The notes: a model not told the origin generated them from the letters alone. Shown: positions 1 through 8,830, counted from the stretch's first letter. The stretch is DNA of 34,339 nucleotides from an uncultured bacterium (GCA_947177425.1 CAMWUN010000039.1:1-34339); one strand, 5' to 3'. Program-made: numbers and translations.

Positions 1-55
1 TGCCGAAGGCAATTTTCGATGGATTTTTGCATGTTACTGGTCACGGAGTGAAAAG
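1..55 (+). repeat. 3' half of dispersed 125-bp palindromic repeat
   Basis: The first 55 bases match the 3' half of the complete repeat at 15217-15341 (which lies in the opposite orientation). They include the inner TTGCCGAAGGCAA-type hairpin arm and the end GGTCACGGAGTGAAAAG, against GGTCACGGAGTGAACAG in the full copy. The 5' half is cut off by the window edge. The other window edge stops in the 5' half of the same repeat, so the window is probably an assembly contig ended by the repeat. Confidence 0.85.
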
Positions 56-115
56 AAGAGGGATTTTTCCAAAGTTGCCTATAATTGGGATTGCTGTTAA
101 AATAAAGCTTTTCCA

Positions 116-262
116 TTATTCTGTTATCGCCGTTCCATGCGGCAGTCTGCCGCCGCTTTTCCGGAACTGTCTTCGCATATCCTGATATTTCTCCTGTGAT
201 AAAATTTCATGACCTTCTTAATCTTCCAGCAGATACCCTTTTTCTGTGACGGCCAGGCATAT
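116..262 (-). pseudogene. Possible decayed coding remnant
   Basis: The 56-279 stretch has no intact gene. Read on the minus strand it contains a protein-like frame interrupted by one stop: CLAVTEKGYLLED, stop, then EGHEILSQEKYQDMRR and RKSGGRLPHGTAITE before a second stop. The composition looks like real coding sequence, but I do not recognise the family. It could equally be chance. Confidence 0.25.
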
Positions 263-279
263 ATCATTAAGTTCCTAAT

Positions 280-307
280 TTGGCAGATTTTAACCACATG
301 CTAAAAT
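280..307 (+). promoter_or_regulatory. Predicted sigma-A promoter of the ECF sigma gene
   Basis: TTGGCA (280-285) and TAAAAT (302-307) are separated by 16 bp, giving a start near 314 and a leader of about 75 nt. The leader carries a small hairpin, AGACAAA (349-355) with TTTGTCT (361-367), just before the AGGAGGT ribosome site at 376-382. An alternative -10, GATATAAAT, near 326 is possible. Confidence 0.5.
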
Positions 308-390
308 GCCACAAAAAACCAGAATGATATAAATATTTTCTGTCACACAGACAAAAGAACTTTGTCTAATTAAACAGGAGGTATAAATTT

Positions 391-1251
391 ATGAATAAAA
401 CAAAGAATGAAGAATTACAGGCTTTAGTCAGTGAAGCCACAGCAGGGGATAAAAAAGCCCTTGAAACCCTGGTCACAGGTGTGCAGGATATTGTATTCAA
501 TTTATCTTTGCGGATGCTGGGCACATTTGCAGACGCGGAGGATGCCACACAGGATATCCTGCTGAAAATGATTACACATCTTTCCTCTTTTAGAGGTGAC
601 AGTTCCTTTACAACCTGGGTATTCAGCATTGCTTTAAATCATCTGAAAAATTACAGGAAGCATATGTTTGCCCATTATCCGTTAAGTTTTGAGTATTATG
701 GAGATGACATAGAAAACGGGAAAATACAGGATGTGCCGGATTTAACGCAGAATGTGGAAAAGGATATTCTGGCAGAGGAACTGAAAATGTCCTGTACCAA
801 CGTGATGCTGCAATGCCTTGATACGGAAAGCAGGTGTATCTTCATATTGGGTACAATGTTTAAAGTTGACAGCCGCATTGCAGGGGATATTTTGGGAATG
901 ACCCCGGAAGCGTACCGTCAGCGGCTTTCCCGGATACGCAAAAAGATGGCGGACTTTCTTGGACAGTATTGCGGAGAATATGGAAGCGGCAGATGCAAAT
1001 GCAAAGACAGAGTGAATTATGCGATACAAAGCCACAGGATAAACCCACTGCATCTGGATTATACAGCAGCCACGGAAATTCCCATTCAAACTGTACTCGA
1101 TATGAAAAAAGCTATGGAAGAGATTGACGATTTATCACAGGATTTTTCATTCTGTAAACCCTACCAGTCTCCCCAGCGCACGAAACATCTGATACAGGAG
1201 TTTTTAGATTCCACGCAGCTTTCCATTATACAGAATTCGCAGAGGAGATGA
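391..1251 (+). CDS. ECF-type RNA polymerase sigma factor with Cys-rich C-terminal extension
   Basis: Probable alternative sigma factor that directs RNA polymerase to a small promoter set. Residues about 15-90 look like sigma region 2 (DAEDATQDILLKM, then SSFTTWVFSIALNHLKNY), and about 130-190 look like region 4, with the helix-turn-helix DILGMTPEAYRQRLSRIRKKM. At 286 aa it is about 100 residues longer than a minimal ECF factor. The extra tail begins with C194, C202 and C204 (CGEYGSGRCKCKDRV), a pattern I associate with ECF groups carrying a metal-binding or regulatory C-terminal domain. No anti-sigma gene is adjacent, so the tail may provide the control. The start is fixed by AGGAGGT nine bases upstream. 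The stop overlaps the next gene by 4 bp (ATGA), suggesting coupled translation. Its target promoters cannot be told from the sequence. Confidence 0.85.
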   Translation: MNKTKNEELQALVSEATAGDKKALETLVTGVQDIVFNLSLRMLGTFADAEDATQDILLKMITHLSSFRGDSSFTTWVFSIALNHLKNYRKHMFAHYPLSFEYYGDDIENGKIQDVPDLTQNVEKDILAEELKMSCTNVMLQCLDTESRCIFILGTMFKVDSRIAGDILGMTPEAYRQRLSRIRKKMADFLGQYCGEYGSGRCKCKDRVNYAIQSHRINPLHLDYTAATEIPIQTVLDMKKAMEEIDDLSQDFSFCKPYQSPQRTKHLIQEFLDSTQLSIIQNSQRR

Positions 1252-1940
1252 CAGCCATGAATACACAGTTAATAATTGATTACTTGTCAGCATTAAGTGT
1301 AAACAACAACCGTGAATGGTATCATGCCAACAAGGAAGATTACAAGAGAGCAAATGCAGAGTTTGAAGAACTGCTGCAGGCTTTGATGTTGGAAATCGGA
1401 AAATTTGACAGCAGTATTTTACATAACAATCCCAAAGACCTTACATTTAAGATAGTAAGGGATACCCGTTTCAGCCATGACAAATCTCCTTATAACCCTG
1501 CGTTCCGGGCCCATATTTCCCCGGAAGGGAAACTGCCAGTCCCTGTCGGATATTATCTGATGATAAAGCCCGGCGGACAATCCTTTTTAGGCGGCGGCCT
1601 ATTTGCAGATATGTTCAAGGACGCAACAACAATGATACGGGATTATATTGTCCAGAATGGCGAAGAATGGGAAAAGATTATACATAATCCAGAGTTTGAA
1701 AAATATTTTGCTGTACAGGGAACGGCATTAAAAAATGTTCCTGCGGGATATGAGAAAGAACACCCTCAGGCGGAATATCTGAAATATAAGAGCTGGTATC
1801 TGGAATACCCGTTAAAGGATGAAGAACTAATCGACGCAGAAGCATTTCTTGCAAATGCAGCGGAACTTTTCCGAATCATGAAACCATTTAACGACTATCT
1901 GAACAGGGCGCTTGCGGGCTTCCAGATGCCGGCAAGGTAA
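1248..1940 (+). CDS. DUF2461 family protein
   Basis: A 230-aa protein of the DUF2461 (TIGR02453-like) family. Family features seen are an N-terminal NNNREWYHANKEDYKRA, then DLTFKIVRDTRFSHDKSPYNP, and the glycine-rich GGQSFLGGGLF segment around residue 110. Length is normal for the family. The biochemical role is not established, and no signal peptide or membrane segment is visible, so it should be cytosolic. The start codon overlaps the sigma gene stop by 4 bp, so it is probably translationally coupled and co-expressed. No terminator is evident in the 76-bp gap before araC, which has its own promoter. Confidence 0.85.
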   Translation: MTAMNTQLIIDYLSALSVNNNREWYHANKEDYKRANAEFEELLQALMLEIGKFDSSILHNNPKDLTFKIVRDTRFSHDKSPYNPAFRAHISPEGKLPVPVGYYLMIKPGGQSFLGGGLFADMFKDATTMIRDYIVQNGEEWEKIIHNPEFEKYFAVQGTALKNVPAGYEKEHPQAEYLKYKSWYLEYPLKDEELIDAEAFLANAAELFRIMKPFNDYLNRALAGFQMPAR

Positions 1941-1945
1941 ATTCA

Positions 1946-1974
1946 TTGCAAAAATGTCAAATTCATGATATAGT
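1946..1974 (+). promoter_or_regulatory. araC promoter overlapping a shared operator-like motif
   Basis: TTGCAA (1946-1951) and TATAGT (1969-1974) are 17 bp apart. The spacer and -10 contain ATGTCAAATTCATGATAT (1954-1971). This matches ATATCAAATACATGATAT upstream of the sugar operon (15393-15410) at 16 of 18 positions, and partly matches 6392-6405. A repressor bound here would block araC, so autoregulation is likely. That the AraC protein binds it is inference. Confidence 0.5.
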
Positions 1975-2016
1975 ATTTCTGCTTAAATAAGTTGTTCTGT
2001 TGGAGGAATATTAAAC

Positions 2017-2772
2017 ATGGGATTACTACAGGAATGGTATATTCAGGAAGCAATAGATAATGAAGAGGAGAAGTTTCACAGGCCCTTAAGTGACGAACAG
2101 CTTTTTTTTCATGCTGTCAGTTCGGGAGATATTGACTTTGTACGCCAAAACTGTAAGCAAAAGAAATTTGCCGAGACCGAAGGGGTTGGAATCCTCTCCC
2201 GTGACCCGGTAGTAAATCTGAAATATCATTTTGTTATCACAACTGCATTTGTAACGAGACTTTGTGTAGAATCCGGCATGGAACTGGAACAGGCTTTCCG
2301 GCTGAGCGATTTTTATATTTTAAAACTCGATAATGTGCAAACTGTCCAGGCGGTTATTGACCTTCACGACCGCATGGTTTTAGATCTTACAGGGAAAATG
2401 CGTTTGCTGAGAAGGAAACCCGGGACGTCAAAGCCAGTAATTAACTGCATTGACTATATTTATGCCCATATCAAGGAACGGATCACCATCGAAACCCTTG
2501 CAGAATACACCGGGCTGACTGCAAGCTATCTGTCACGTCTTTTTAAAAAAGAAACAGGCGTTTCCGTAAGCGATTATGTCCGTGAAAAAAAGATAGAGAA
2601 AGCACAGCATCTTTTAAAATTTTGCGATTACAGTCTGGTTGAAATTGCTAACTATCTTTCCTTCTCTTCACAAAGCCATTTTATACAATTGTTCAAGGAT
2701 TTTACAGGTATGACCCCAAAGAAGTACCGGGACCTTCACTCCAGTTCCAGTTGGAATGTTTCCAGTCCGTAG
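2017..2772 (+). CDS. AraC/XylS-family transcriptional regulator
   Basis: A 251-aa regulator. The C-terminal 100 residues (about 141-240) are a typical AraC double helix-turn-helix: ITIETLAEYTGLTASYLSRL, then SLVEIANYLSFSSQSHFIQL and the family signature FKDFTGMTPKKYR. The N-terminal 130 residues are helical and I do not recognise an effector domain; this is not a classical cupin arm or a response-regulator receiver. GGAGG at 2001-2005 supports the ATG. It lies convergent to the end of the sugar operon. Because its own promoter and the operon promoters share the ATCAAATNCATGATAT motif, it is the best candidate for their regulator. The effector is unknown. Confidence 0.9.
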   Translation: MGLLQEWYIQEAIDNEEEKFHRPLSDEQLFFHAVSSGDIDFVRQNCKQKKFAETEGVGILSRDPVVNLKYHFVITTAFVTRLCVESGMELEQAFRLSDFYILKLDNVQTVQAVIDLHDRMVLDLTGKMRLLRRKPGTSKPVINCIDYIYAHIKERITIETLAEYTGLTASYLSRLFKKETGVSVSDYVREKKIEKAQHLLKFCDYSLVEIANYLSFSSQSHFIQLFKDFTGMTPKKYRDLHSSSSWNVSSP

Positions 2773-2800
2773 TCATTTCCTGCCTGATGCCATTTATTTA

Positions 2801-2930
2801 ACTCAGCACCCCCGCTGCTGGCAACGGGCATCAATCTTGCAGCGCTGCAGAGCAGCGGGGTATGCGATCCTCGCGGCAGTCGCCAAATGTTCATGCAGGC
2901 ATGCCCATTTGGCCCGCTGCCTGCGGGAAT
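2801..2930. repeat. GC-rich structured palindromic element between convergent genes
   Basis: Between araC and the end of the sugar operon lies a GC-rich block with two hairpins. CCCCGCTGCT (2810-2819) pairs with AGCAGCGGGG (2851-2860), and GCCAAATG (2882-2889) pairs with CATTTGGC (2906-2913). Neither is followed by a T run on either strand, so they are not obvious intrinsic terminators. The base composition differs sharply from the AT-rich flanks. It resembles a dispersed intergenic repeat rather than a gene. The short + strand reading frame across it (2756-2947) is not credible. Confidence 0.5.
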
Positions 2931-2991
2931 CCAAATCTCCCCTATAGAATTAAAACCTCATTGTCCGGTCTGCTGCATGCAGGTCTCCCGT

Positions 2992-3837
2992 CTATCCTTT
3001 AACACCGCCAAGGGTTACTCCTGCAATAATATATTTTGAAAGGAATAAATAAACAAGAATAATCGGTACAATTGCCACCATAATCATCATGTATATTTTC
3101 CCCATGTCAAAATTCATGTAATCGGCGCCGCGGAGCATTGCAATCAGAATCGGCACCGTCATTTTATCCTTCGACTGAATAACCAGGGCCGGTACAAAGT
3201 AGTTATTCCAGGAGCCAACAAAAGTAAATATTGCCTGTACCGCTATGGCCGGCTTCATAATAGGAATGATAATCTGGTTAAAGGTACGGAATTCTTTTGC
3301 CCCGTCAATTCTGGCTGCCTCCACAAGAGACAATGGCAGGGATGACTGCATATAGCTGTACATAAAGTAAAATACGGCCGGAGATGCAATCGATGGAATA
3401 ATCAGCGGAAGCAGGGAATCATACATCCCCATCTTCGTAATCAGTCTCAAAAATCCCATCGCCGTAACCTGCGTCGGCATTACCAGGATAGCCATTATAA
3501 ACGTAAACGCTATTTTTCTCAGTTTAAAATCATAAGCATACAGGCCATATGCGGTCAATGCTGAGAAATAGGTACAGATTGCCGCGGAGCATCCCGAAAC
3601 AACCAGGCTGTTTACAATTCCCCGGAGCATAGGGAATGTCCCGTCATTTGCCACATTCATGAAATTCTGGAAAAAGTAATTACCGGGCAGTGCAGAAAAC
3701 CCTTTCTGCAGATCCGCATGGGAGCGTGTTGCGTTGATGAACAGAATATAGAAGAAAAACAAGCACATAAATGAGAGAATAATAAGTACCAAATGTGCAA
3801 AAATACTCCTTATCCTGTTTGGTGTTTTTCCTTTCAT
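2992..3837 (-). CDS. Sugar ABC transporter permease (MalG/CUT1-like)
   Basis: A 281-aa inner-membrane subunit of a carbohydrate ABC importer. It has a predicted N-terminal membrane segment (residues about 13-34), five further hydrophobic segments, and the cytoplasmic EAA loop EAARIDGAKEFRTFNQIIIPIMKPAIA that docks to the ATPase. Family partners are the second permease just upstream and the binding protein at 4851-6296. AGGAGG lies eight bases before the ATG, inside the end of the previous gene, and the gap to that gene is 2 bp, so the two are coupled. It is the last gene of the operon. No nucleotide-binding subunit is present; importers of this class commonly use a shared MsmX/MsmK-type ATPase encoded elsewhere. 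The substrate is inferred only from neighbours. Confidence 0.92.
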   Translation of the reverse strand: MKGKTPNRIRSIFAHLVLIILSFMCLFFFYILFINATRSHADLQKGFSALPGNYFFQNFMNVANDGTFPMLRGIVNSLVVSGCSAAICTYFSALTAYGLYAYDFKLRKIAFTFIMAILVMPTQVTAMGFLRLITKMGMYDSLLPLIIPSIASPAVFYFMYSYMQSSLPLSLVEAARIDGAKEFRTFNQIIIPIMKPAIAVQAIFTFVGSWNNYFVPALVIQSKDKMTVPILIAMLRGADYMNFDMGKIYMMIMVAIVPIILVYLFLSKYIIAGVTLGGVKG

Positions 3838-3839
3838 AG

Positions 3840-4787
3840 CTATTTCCTCCTGCCTTTTGCTTTTTTAGCCGCTGCCTTTGAACTATCCATATCCTCATTA
3901 TTAGTCATCCGGTATACCAGGAAGCATAAGAATCCGCTGACAAGGAACAGATAGACTGACAATGCGCCTGCCATACCATAGTTGTTACTCTTTAAGTGAC
4001 TGTTTAAGAACATAATCAGTGTCATGGAAGTACGGTCGGGATTTCCCTGTCCATTAGTCAGAATCTGTGGAACATCAAACATCTGGAGTCCGCCAATAAT
4101 GGATGTAATCAATGTATAAGCAAGTATCGGACGTATCAGCGGAAGGGTAATGTAAAAGAATCTCCGCACACTGCTGCAGCCATCTATTTCAGATGCCTCA
4201 AAAATATCCGGGCTGATACCCATAATTGCGGCCATCAGCATGATTGTCGTATTACCAAACCACATCAGAAAGTTCATCAGGCCGACCAGCGACCTTGTTC
4301 CAAAAACAGACCCCATAAAGTCAATCTGACTATCAATCAGCCCTCTGGATATTAAAATCGAATTGATAGGTCCATTTGTGGAAAACATCGTGAAAAACAA
4401 CATTGCAAAAGCCGACGCCATAATCAGGTTTGGCAGGTAAATGACTACCTTAAAGAACTGCACCCCGTGAATTTTCAGCCGTGCATCCACAAACCAGGCG
4501 GCAAGCAGCAGCGCAATTACAATCTGCGGAATAAAACCAATAATCCATAATACCAGGGTATTTCCCGCATATTTAATCATATCCGACTTTATCAGGCTTC
4601 CATAATTCTCCAAACCTACAAAGTTAGGTCCAATATCCTTAAGTCCTGAACGATAGTACTCGAAAAAGCTGTATCTTACTGTATCCACCAGCGGGATAAA
4701 TGAAAAAATGAAAAAACATACAAAAAACGGAAGAATAAATATGTAACCCCATTTTGAATAGCTAATGCTTTTACGTTTTTGTTTCAT
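3840..4787 (-). CDS. Sugar ABC transporter permease (MalF/CUT1-like)
   Basis: The partner permease, 315 aa from the chosen start. An upstream ATG at 4835 would add 16 residues, but AAAGGAG lies 9 bases before the ATG at 4787 (MKQKRKSISY), so I use that one. The order is a hydrophobic first helix (YIFILPFFVCFFIFSFIPL), further membrane segments, and the EAA loop EASEIDGCSSVRRFFYITLPL. The C-terminus is Lys/Ala rich (KAAAKKAKGRRK), which is cytosolic and basic. It sits 2 bp before the MalG-like permease and 63 bp after the binding protein, with a stem-loop between. Confidence 0.92.
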   Translation of the reverse strand: MKQKRKSISYSKWGYIFILPFFVCFFIFSFIPLVDTVRYSFFEYYRSGLKDIGPNFVGLENYGSLIKSDMIKYAGNTLVLWIIGFIPQIVIALLLAAWFVDARLKIHGVQFFKVVIYLPNLIMASAFAMLFFTMFSTNGPINSILISRGLIDSQIDFMGSVFGTRSLVGLMNFLMWFGNTTIMLMAAIMGISPDIFEASEIDGCSSVRRFFYITLPLIRPILAYTLITSIIGGLQMFDVPQILTNGQGNPDRTSMTLIMFLNSHLKSNNYGMAGALSVYLFLVSGFLCFLVYRMTNNEDMDSSKAAAKKAKGRRK

Positions 4788-4814
4788 AAACCATGGCTCC
4801 TTTCCCAATTTTAT

Positions 4815-4841
4815 GCTGCGGTGCAGCAAGTACACCGCAGC
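4815..4841 (-). other. Intercistronic stem-loop between binding protein and permeases
   Basis: GCTGCGGTG (4815-4823) and CACCGCAGC (4833-4841) form a perfect 9-bp stem with a 9-base loop. No T run follows on the minus strand. Placement right after a binding-protein gene matches the common arrangement where such a hairpin protects the upstream mRNA, giving more binding protein than permease. The role is inferred. Confidence 0.6.
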
Positions 4842-4850
4842 TACAGATTA

Positions 4851-6296
4851 TTATTCCGGCCACTGAATTTCTGTAATTTCCGGATAACGTTCTTTAATTG
4901 CAGTTTCAAAGTTCGTCTTTGCCTTATCGAAGTCAACCATACCCTGGAAATAATCGCTGAAGGAATTCTGGATCAGTTCAACGCATCCCTGGTCATAAGC
5001 AGAAAGAGGAGCCATTTTAATATTTTCTGCAACAGGGGCAAAATATTTAAACGCATTCTGGCCGCCAAGGAACTCTGATGAGAAGTTTGCATCATCTGTT
5101 GCCGCTTCCCTCATACTGCTCTGGGTATTGGTAAAATCTGTTTTTTCCTTAGAAATCTTAAGCAGATTATCTTTATCGGCAGTTACTGCAAGGATGATAT
5201 CTTTCACATGCTGCGGATTATCTGTGCCTGTACATGCATGAACATAGGAACCGCCCCAATTATATTCCTGGGGAGGATTTGTAACAGCCCATGCGCCGTC
5301 TCCGCCATCCCAGTTTGGTTTCAGTGTAAAGTCAATTCCCCATGCCGGGAAGAGAAATGCAAACACTTTAGACGCAGATCCCATTGCCTGATTCCAGTCT
5401 GAATTCCACTGCCCTTTTACAGTGCTGTCAAGATAACCTGCATCCAGCCATTCCTTTGAATCGCTGACCCAGTTCATAATCTTCTGGTCAACCTTAATAG
5501 TAGTTTCCCCGGGCGCAACCCAGGGTGCGTCAATGCTGTTGCCATACAGACGGAATGTATCCGCATAGGAAGCAAATGTATAATATCCCTTTGCCTTCAG
5601 TTCCGCTGCTGTCGCCTTAATTGTATCCCAGTCTTTTACCTTTTCGCCGATTGTTTCAGGATCGTCTGTGCCAAATACATCCTGGGCAATATCGCGCCGG
5701 TAAACCAGCAGTCCCGGGCAGCACTGCCATGTGGAACCTCTCTGGACACCGTTTTCATCCGAAGCAGTTACCTTTGTAAAAGCATACTGGTCTGCCAGAT
5801 CCGTATCCGGGTCAATTCCAAGATCCGTAAGAGGTATTGCAACATCTGCCGCTGCATCTGTATATTTATTTACATAATCCGTCTCTGACAGGAAGATATC
5901 AACCTTATCGTCCGCCGCCGCATTTGCCTGATTAATCAACGCCTCGTCAAGCTTCTGCTGGTAAACCCCGTCCTGATTCGGGTTTACAACCCAATGGATT
6001 TCCGTTCCGTCTTTTAAGGTAGTGACTGTACCGTCTGAAGAAGTTTCCACAACTTCCGGGTAAACCAGTTCTACCCTCTCACGGAACTCATTATTCCAGC
6101 AGTAAATATTAATAACCTTGCCCTCGTCTGCGGCTGCTGTTTCACCTGCCTGCGCGTCATTCCCGCCCTGCGCATCGGAACCTGACTGCGTATCTGCCGT
6201 TCCCCCTGTCTGGGCACCGGACTGCCCGCCGCATCCGGACAATGTTCCTGCAGCGATTGCTGCCATTAATAAAATACTGACAATTTTCTTTTTCAT
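4851..6296 (-). CDS. Extracellular sugar-binding lipoprotein of an ABC importer
   Basis: A 481-aa solute-binding protein (family 1, CUT1 type). The N-terminus is a lipoprotein signal: MKKKIVSILLMAAIAAG, then the lipobox LSGC with lipidated Cys22. A Gly/Ser/Ala/Asp-rich linker follows to about residue 58. The folded domain starts KVINIYCWNNEFRERV. It should be anchored outside the membrane and deliver an oligosaccharide to the two permeases. AAGGAGG precedes the ATG. Its own promoter (6370-6398), 67 nt upstream, allows expression separate from the phosphorylases. Given the two GH94 enzymes, a beta-linked gluco-, hexosamine or related oligosaccharide is the likely ligand, but the sequence does not fix it. 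Confidence 0.92.
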   Translation of the reverse strand: MKKKIVSILLMAAIAAGTLSGCGGQSGAQTGGTADTQSGSDAQGGNDAQAGETAAADEGKVINIYCWNNEFRERVELVYPEVVETSSDGTVTTLKDGTEIHWVVNPNQDGVYQQKLDEALINQANAAADDKVDIFLSETDYVNKYTDAAADVAIPLTDLGIDPDTDLADQYAFTKVTASDENGVQRGSTWQCCPGLLVYRRDIAQDVFGTDDPETIGEKVKDWDTIKATAAELKAKGYYTFASYADTFRLYGNSIDAPWVAPGETTIKVDQKIMNWVSDSKEWLDAGYLDSTVKGQWNSDWNQAMGSASKVFAFLFPAWGIDFTLKPNWDGGDGAWAVTNPPQEYNWGGSYVHACTGTDNPQHVKDIILAVTADKDNLLKISKEKTDFTNTQSSMREAATDDANFSSEFLGGQNAFKYFAPVAENIKMAPLSAYDQGCVELIQNSFSDYFQGMVDFDKAKTNFETAIKERYPEITEIQWPE

Positions 6297-6369
6297 ACCA
6301 AATCCTCCTTAAAAAATAATTAGTATTTATTGCTTTTTCAAACATATTTTAAAATAATTACGCCTGCCG

Positions 6370-6408
6370 ATATACCAGATAAATTTAAAAAATATCAAAA
6401 TCATATCC
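6370..6408 (-). promoter_or_regulatory. Internal promoter/operator for the ABC transporter section
   Basis: On the minus strand TTGATA (6398-6393) and GTATAT (6375-6370) are 17 bp apart; an 18-bp reading gives TATATC. Bases 6370-6404 match the block at 15371-15405 upstream of the whole operon at 31 of 35 positions. The similarity runs through both hexamers and upstream of -35, where an activator would bind. The start would be near 6363. Confidence 0.6.
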
Positions 6409-6415
6409 ATAATTT

Positions 6416-8830
6416 TTAAGAAATATCTAATATAATTTCTGTATGCTCTTTCATCAGCCAGGCGGGAATATAATTTTCCTTCATTTCCGCCCCATCGACT
6501 GTAAGCTTCTTAAATCCTGACTCTGCATGTCCCGGGTTATTTACCACGATATGTAAATGACAGCCTCTGAAATCCTTATCAATCTCAAAGGATTCCCACT
6601 CTTTAGGAATGGAAGGCGCTATTTTAAGCCCATGGAAGTCCGGCCGCATACCCAATATCCCTTCCACGCATCCTACCATAACCGTAGAGGCCGTTCCTGT
6701 AAGCCAGTGTACATGGGATCGTCCAAAATGCGGACTTGCTTTTCCTTCTGTAAACTGCCCATAACAATAGGGTTCCAATTTACGGATTTCCGCCCTGTCA
6801 TTCTGGGCCGCCGGCGCATTTTCCATAAAATAGGTAAAAGCCCGCTCCCCATGTCCGCACAATGCCTCCGCAAGTATGATCCACCCCTGGGACTGCGAGA
6901 AAATACCAGCATTTTCCTTCGTTCCCGCGTTGTATATGACGGCCAGCGCCCCCTCAAATGCATGTTCATGATAGGGAGGATCCATTAAAATCACACCATA
7001 ATCTGTGTTCAGCCTGTCATATACCGTATCAAGCGCTTTGTCAGCCTGTTCTTTTGCGGCAAGGCCGCTGATAACCGCCCAACTCTGGGGATTCAGCCAC
7101 ATATTTGCTTCCGGGTCCGTGCGCTTTCCAATCACCTCGCCTTTCTCTGTAAATCCCCGTATAAACCGGTCTTCATCCCAGCACAGTTTCTGTATATCCT
7201 CCCCCAGTTTTTCCCGGCTTTCGTCCAGATACTTCATGTATTCCCGGTCCTCTTTATACTCTGCAAATTTTCTTAAGATGGACAGGGCAAGATAAAACTG
7301 AAATGCCACAAAAGTAGATTCCCCGTCTTTGCCAAGCCTTAAACAGTCGTTCCAGTCCGCATACAACCCGGCAGGCATACCATGTATTCCCAAATGGTTC
7401 ATGGAAAAATCTATGGCCCGTTTCAGATGCTCATATACTGTGCCTTCATCTTTATTGGCAAAAGGAATGACTTCGTCAATAAAGGAAAGGTTTCCTGATT
7501 CAGAAATATACTTATAAATGGTGGGAAACAGCCACAGAGCATCGTCCGCCCGGTATGCCGGGTGCCCTGTCTCCCTCACGTAGGAAGGGTCGTCCGGCGT
7601 ATCCTCACATCCTGCCTTATGGGTAAACTTTACAAGAGGCAGGCCGCCTCCATTGTCAACCTGTGCCGAAAGCATAAACCGTATTTTCTCTAATGCCATT
7701 TCCGGCGCCAGATGAATCACCCCCTGGATATCCTGCACTGTATCACGGTATCCATATCCGTTGCGGAGTCCGCAGTAGGTAAATGAAGCGGCGCGCGACC
7801 AGATAAATGTCATAAAACAGTTATAGGCATTCCATGTGTTTATCATGGTATTAAATTCCGGGCTCGGCGTTTTTACCTGAAAGTGGGACAGCTTTCCATG
7901 CCAGTAGGAAATCAGTTCCTTTAATTCCCTGTCACATGTCTCTTCCGTATTCTGATATTGCTTTAATATTCTTTCCGCCGCCTCATCGCTTTTCATTCCC
8001 AGAATAAATGCCAGATTTATTGTTTCTCCCGGCGCCAGTGTGAGCTTGGCTGTAAGGGCGCCGCAACCGTTTTCATTATAATTCAGCTCCCGGTCCAGTT
8101 CCCCCCGAATCACCCCATCGGGATTCCCATATCCATGGTATCTGCCAAGAAACCTTTCCCTGTCGCCGCAGTAGGAAGAAACCTCTGCCCCTGCCAGACC
8201 AAAGAATCGCTCTACCACTATCTTGTCGTCCACGTCTTTTCCTTCCTCAAGGCCATCCAGATTCCCATGAATCAACTGGCAGATTCTGTTACCGCAAAAG
8301 ACAGTTCTTGTAATAAATTGTGAATACTGTAAATTTACCTGATCCTGTTCATAATTACTGTTATTTGTAAATTCCCCATACCCTGTAATATTCAGATTTC
8401 TTACAACACCAGAATTATTTGTGAGCCTTAATCTCCAGACCTCATAATCTTTATCCAGGGGAACATAATATAATGCCTCAGAGTGAATACCGCTATAATC
8501 TGCATTCATTCTGGTATACCCTGTCCCATGGCGGCACTCGCTCTTATAAACAGTTAAATCCTTTCCAACCGGCTGCCACGAAGCAGACCAGTAATCCCCA
8601 CTGTCGTTATCACGGATATAAATATAACGCCCGGGACGGTCAAAATCGTTAAAAATATAACGGAGAATCCTCCCATTTGCGCCGGACTTTGCAAAACTGT
8701 AACCGCCTGCATTGTTGGAAATCACTGCGCCATATTCAGGGGAACCCAGATAATTTGCCCAGGGCGCAGGTGTATCCGGCCTGTCAATCACATATTCGCG
8801 TTTTTCATCGTCAAAATATCCATATTTCAT
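6416..8830 (-). CDS. GH94 glycoside phosphorylase (cellobiose/chitobiose phosphorylase-like)
   Basis: A cytosolic inverting phosphorylase that would split a beta-disaccharide with phosphate to give a sugar 1-phosphate and a sugar. The length (804 aa) equals cellobiose and N,N'-diacetylchitobiose phosphorylases. The N-terminal beta-sandwich contains NNAGGYSFAKSG and RPGRYIYIRDNDSGDYWS. The (alpha/alpha)6 barrel has GYGYRDTVQDIQG, the catalytic ADWNDCLRL with general acid Asp near residue 495, and NPQSWAVISGLA. FSQSQGWIILAEALCGHG, HWLTGTAS and KIAPSIPKEW follow. The ATG at 8836 directly abuts GGAGG, so I start at the ATG six bases later (8830). Substrate within GH94 is uncertain. It follows the second GH94 gene by 48 bp in the same transcript. 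Confidence 0.9.
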   Translation of the reverse strand: MKYGYFDDEKREYVIDRPDTPAPWANYLGSPEYGAVISNNAGGYSFAKSGANGRILRYIFNDFDRPGRYIYIRDNDSGDYWSASWQPVGKDLTVYKSECRHGTGYTRMNADYSGIHSEALYYVPLDKDYEVWRLRLTNNSGVVRNLNITGYGEFTNNSNYEQDQVNLQYSQFITRTVFCGNRICQLIHGNLDGLEEGKDVDDKIVVERFFGLAGAEVSSYCGDRERFLGRYHGYGNPDGVIRGELDRELNYNENGCGALTAKLTLAPGETINLAFILGMKSDEAAERILKQYQNTEETCDRELKELISYWHGKLSHFQVKTPSPEFNTMINTWNAYNCFMTFIWSRAASFTYCGLRNGYGYRDTVQDIQGVIHLAPEMALEKIRFMLSAQVDNGGGLPLVKFTHKAGCEDTPDDPSYVRETGHPAYRADDALWLFPTIYKYISESGNLSFIDEVIPFANKDEGTVYEHLKRAIDFSMNHLGIHGMPAGLYADWNDCLRLGKDGESTFVAFQFYLALSILRKFAEYKEDREYMKYLDESREKLGEDIQKLCWDEDRFIRGFTEKGEVIGKRTDPEANMWLNPQSWAVISGLAAKEQADKALDTVYDRLNTDYGVILMDPPYHEHAFEGALAVIYNAGTKENAGIFSQSQGWIILAEALCGHGERAFTYFMENAPAAQNDRAEIRKLEPYCYGQFTEGKASPHFGRSHVHWLTGTASTVMVGCVEGILGMRPDFHGLKIAPSIPKEWESFEIDKDFRGCHLHIVVNNPGHAESGFKKLTVDGAEMKENYIPAWLMKEHTEIILDIS

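Noticed and set aside
2756-2947. 63-aa plus-strand open frame
   Set aside because: It runs through the GC-rich hairpin element, overlaps the araC end and has no ribosome site.
6365-6372. GCCGATAT as a second sigma-D promoter
   Set aside because: It points away from the genes, has no TAAA-type element at the right distance, and overlaps the minus-strand promoter.
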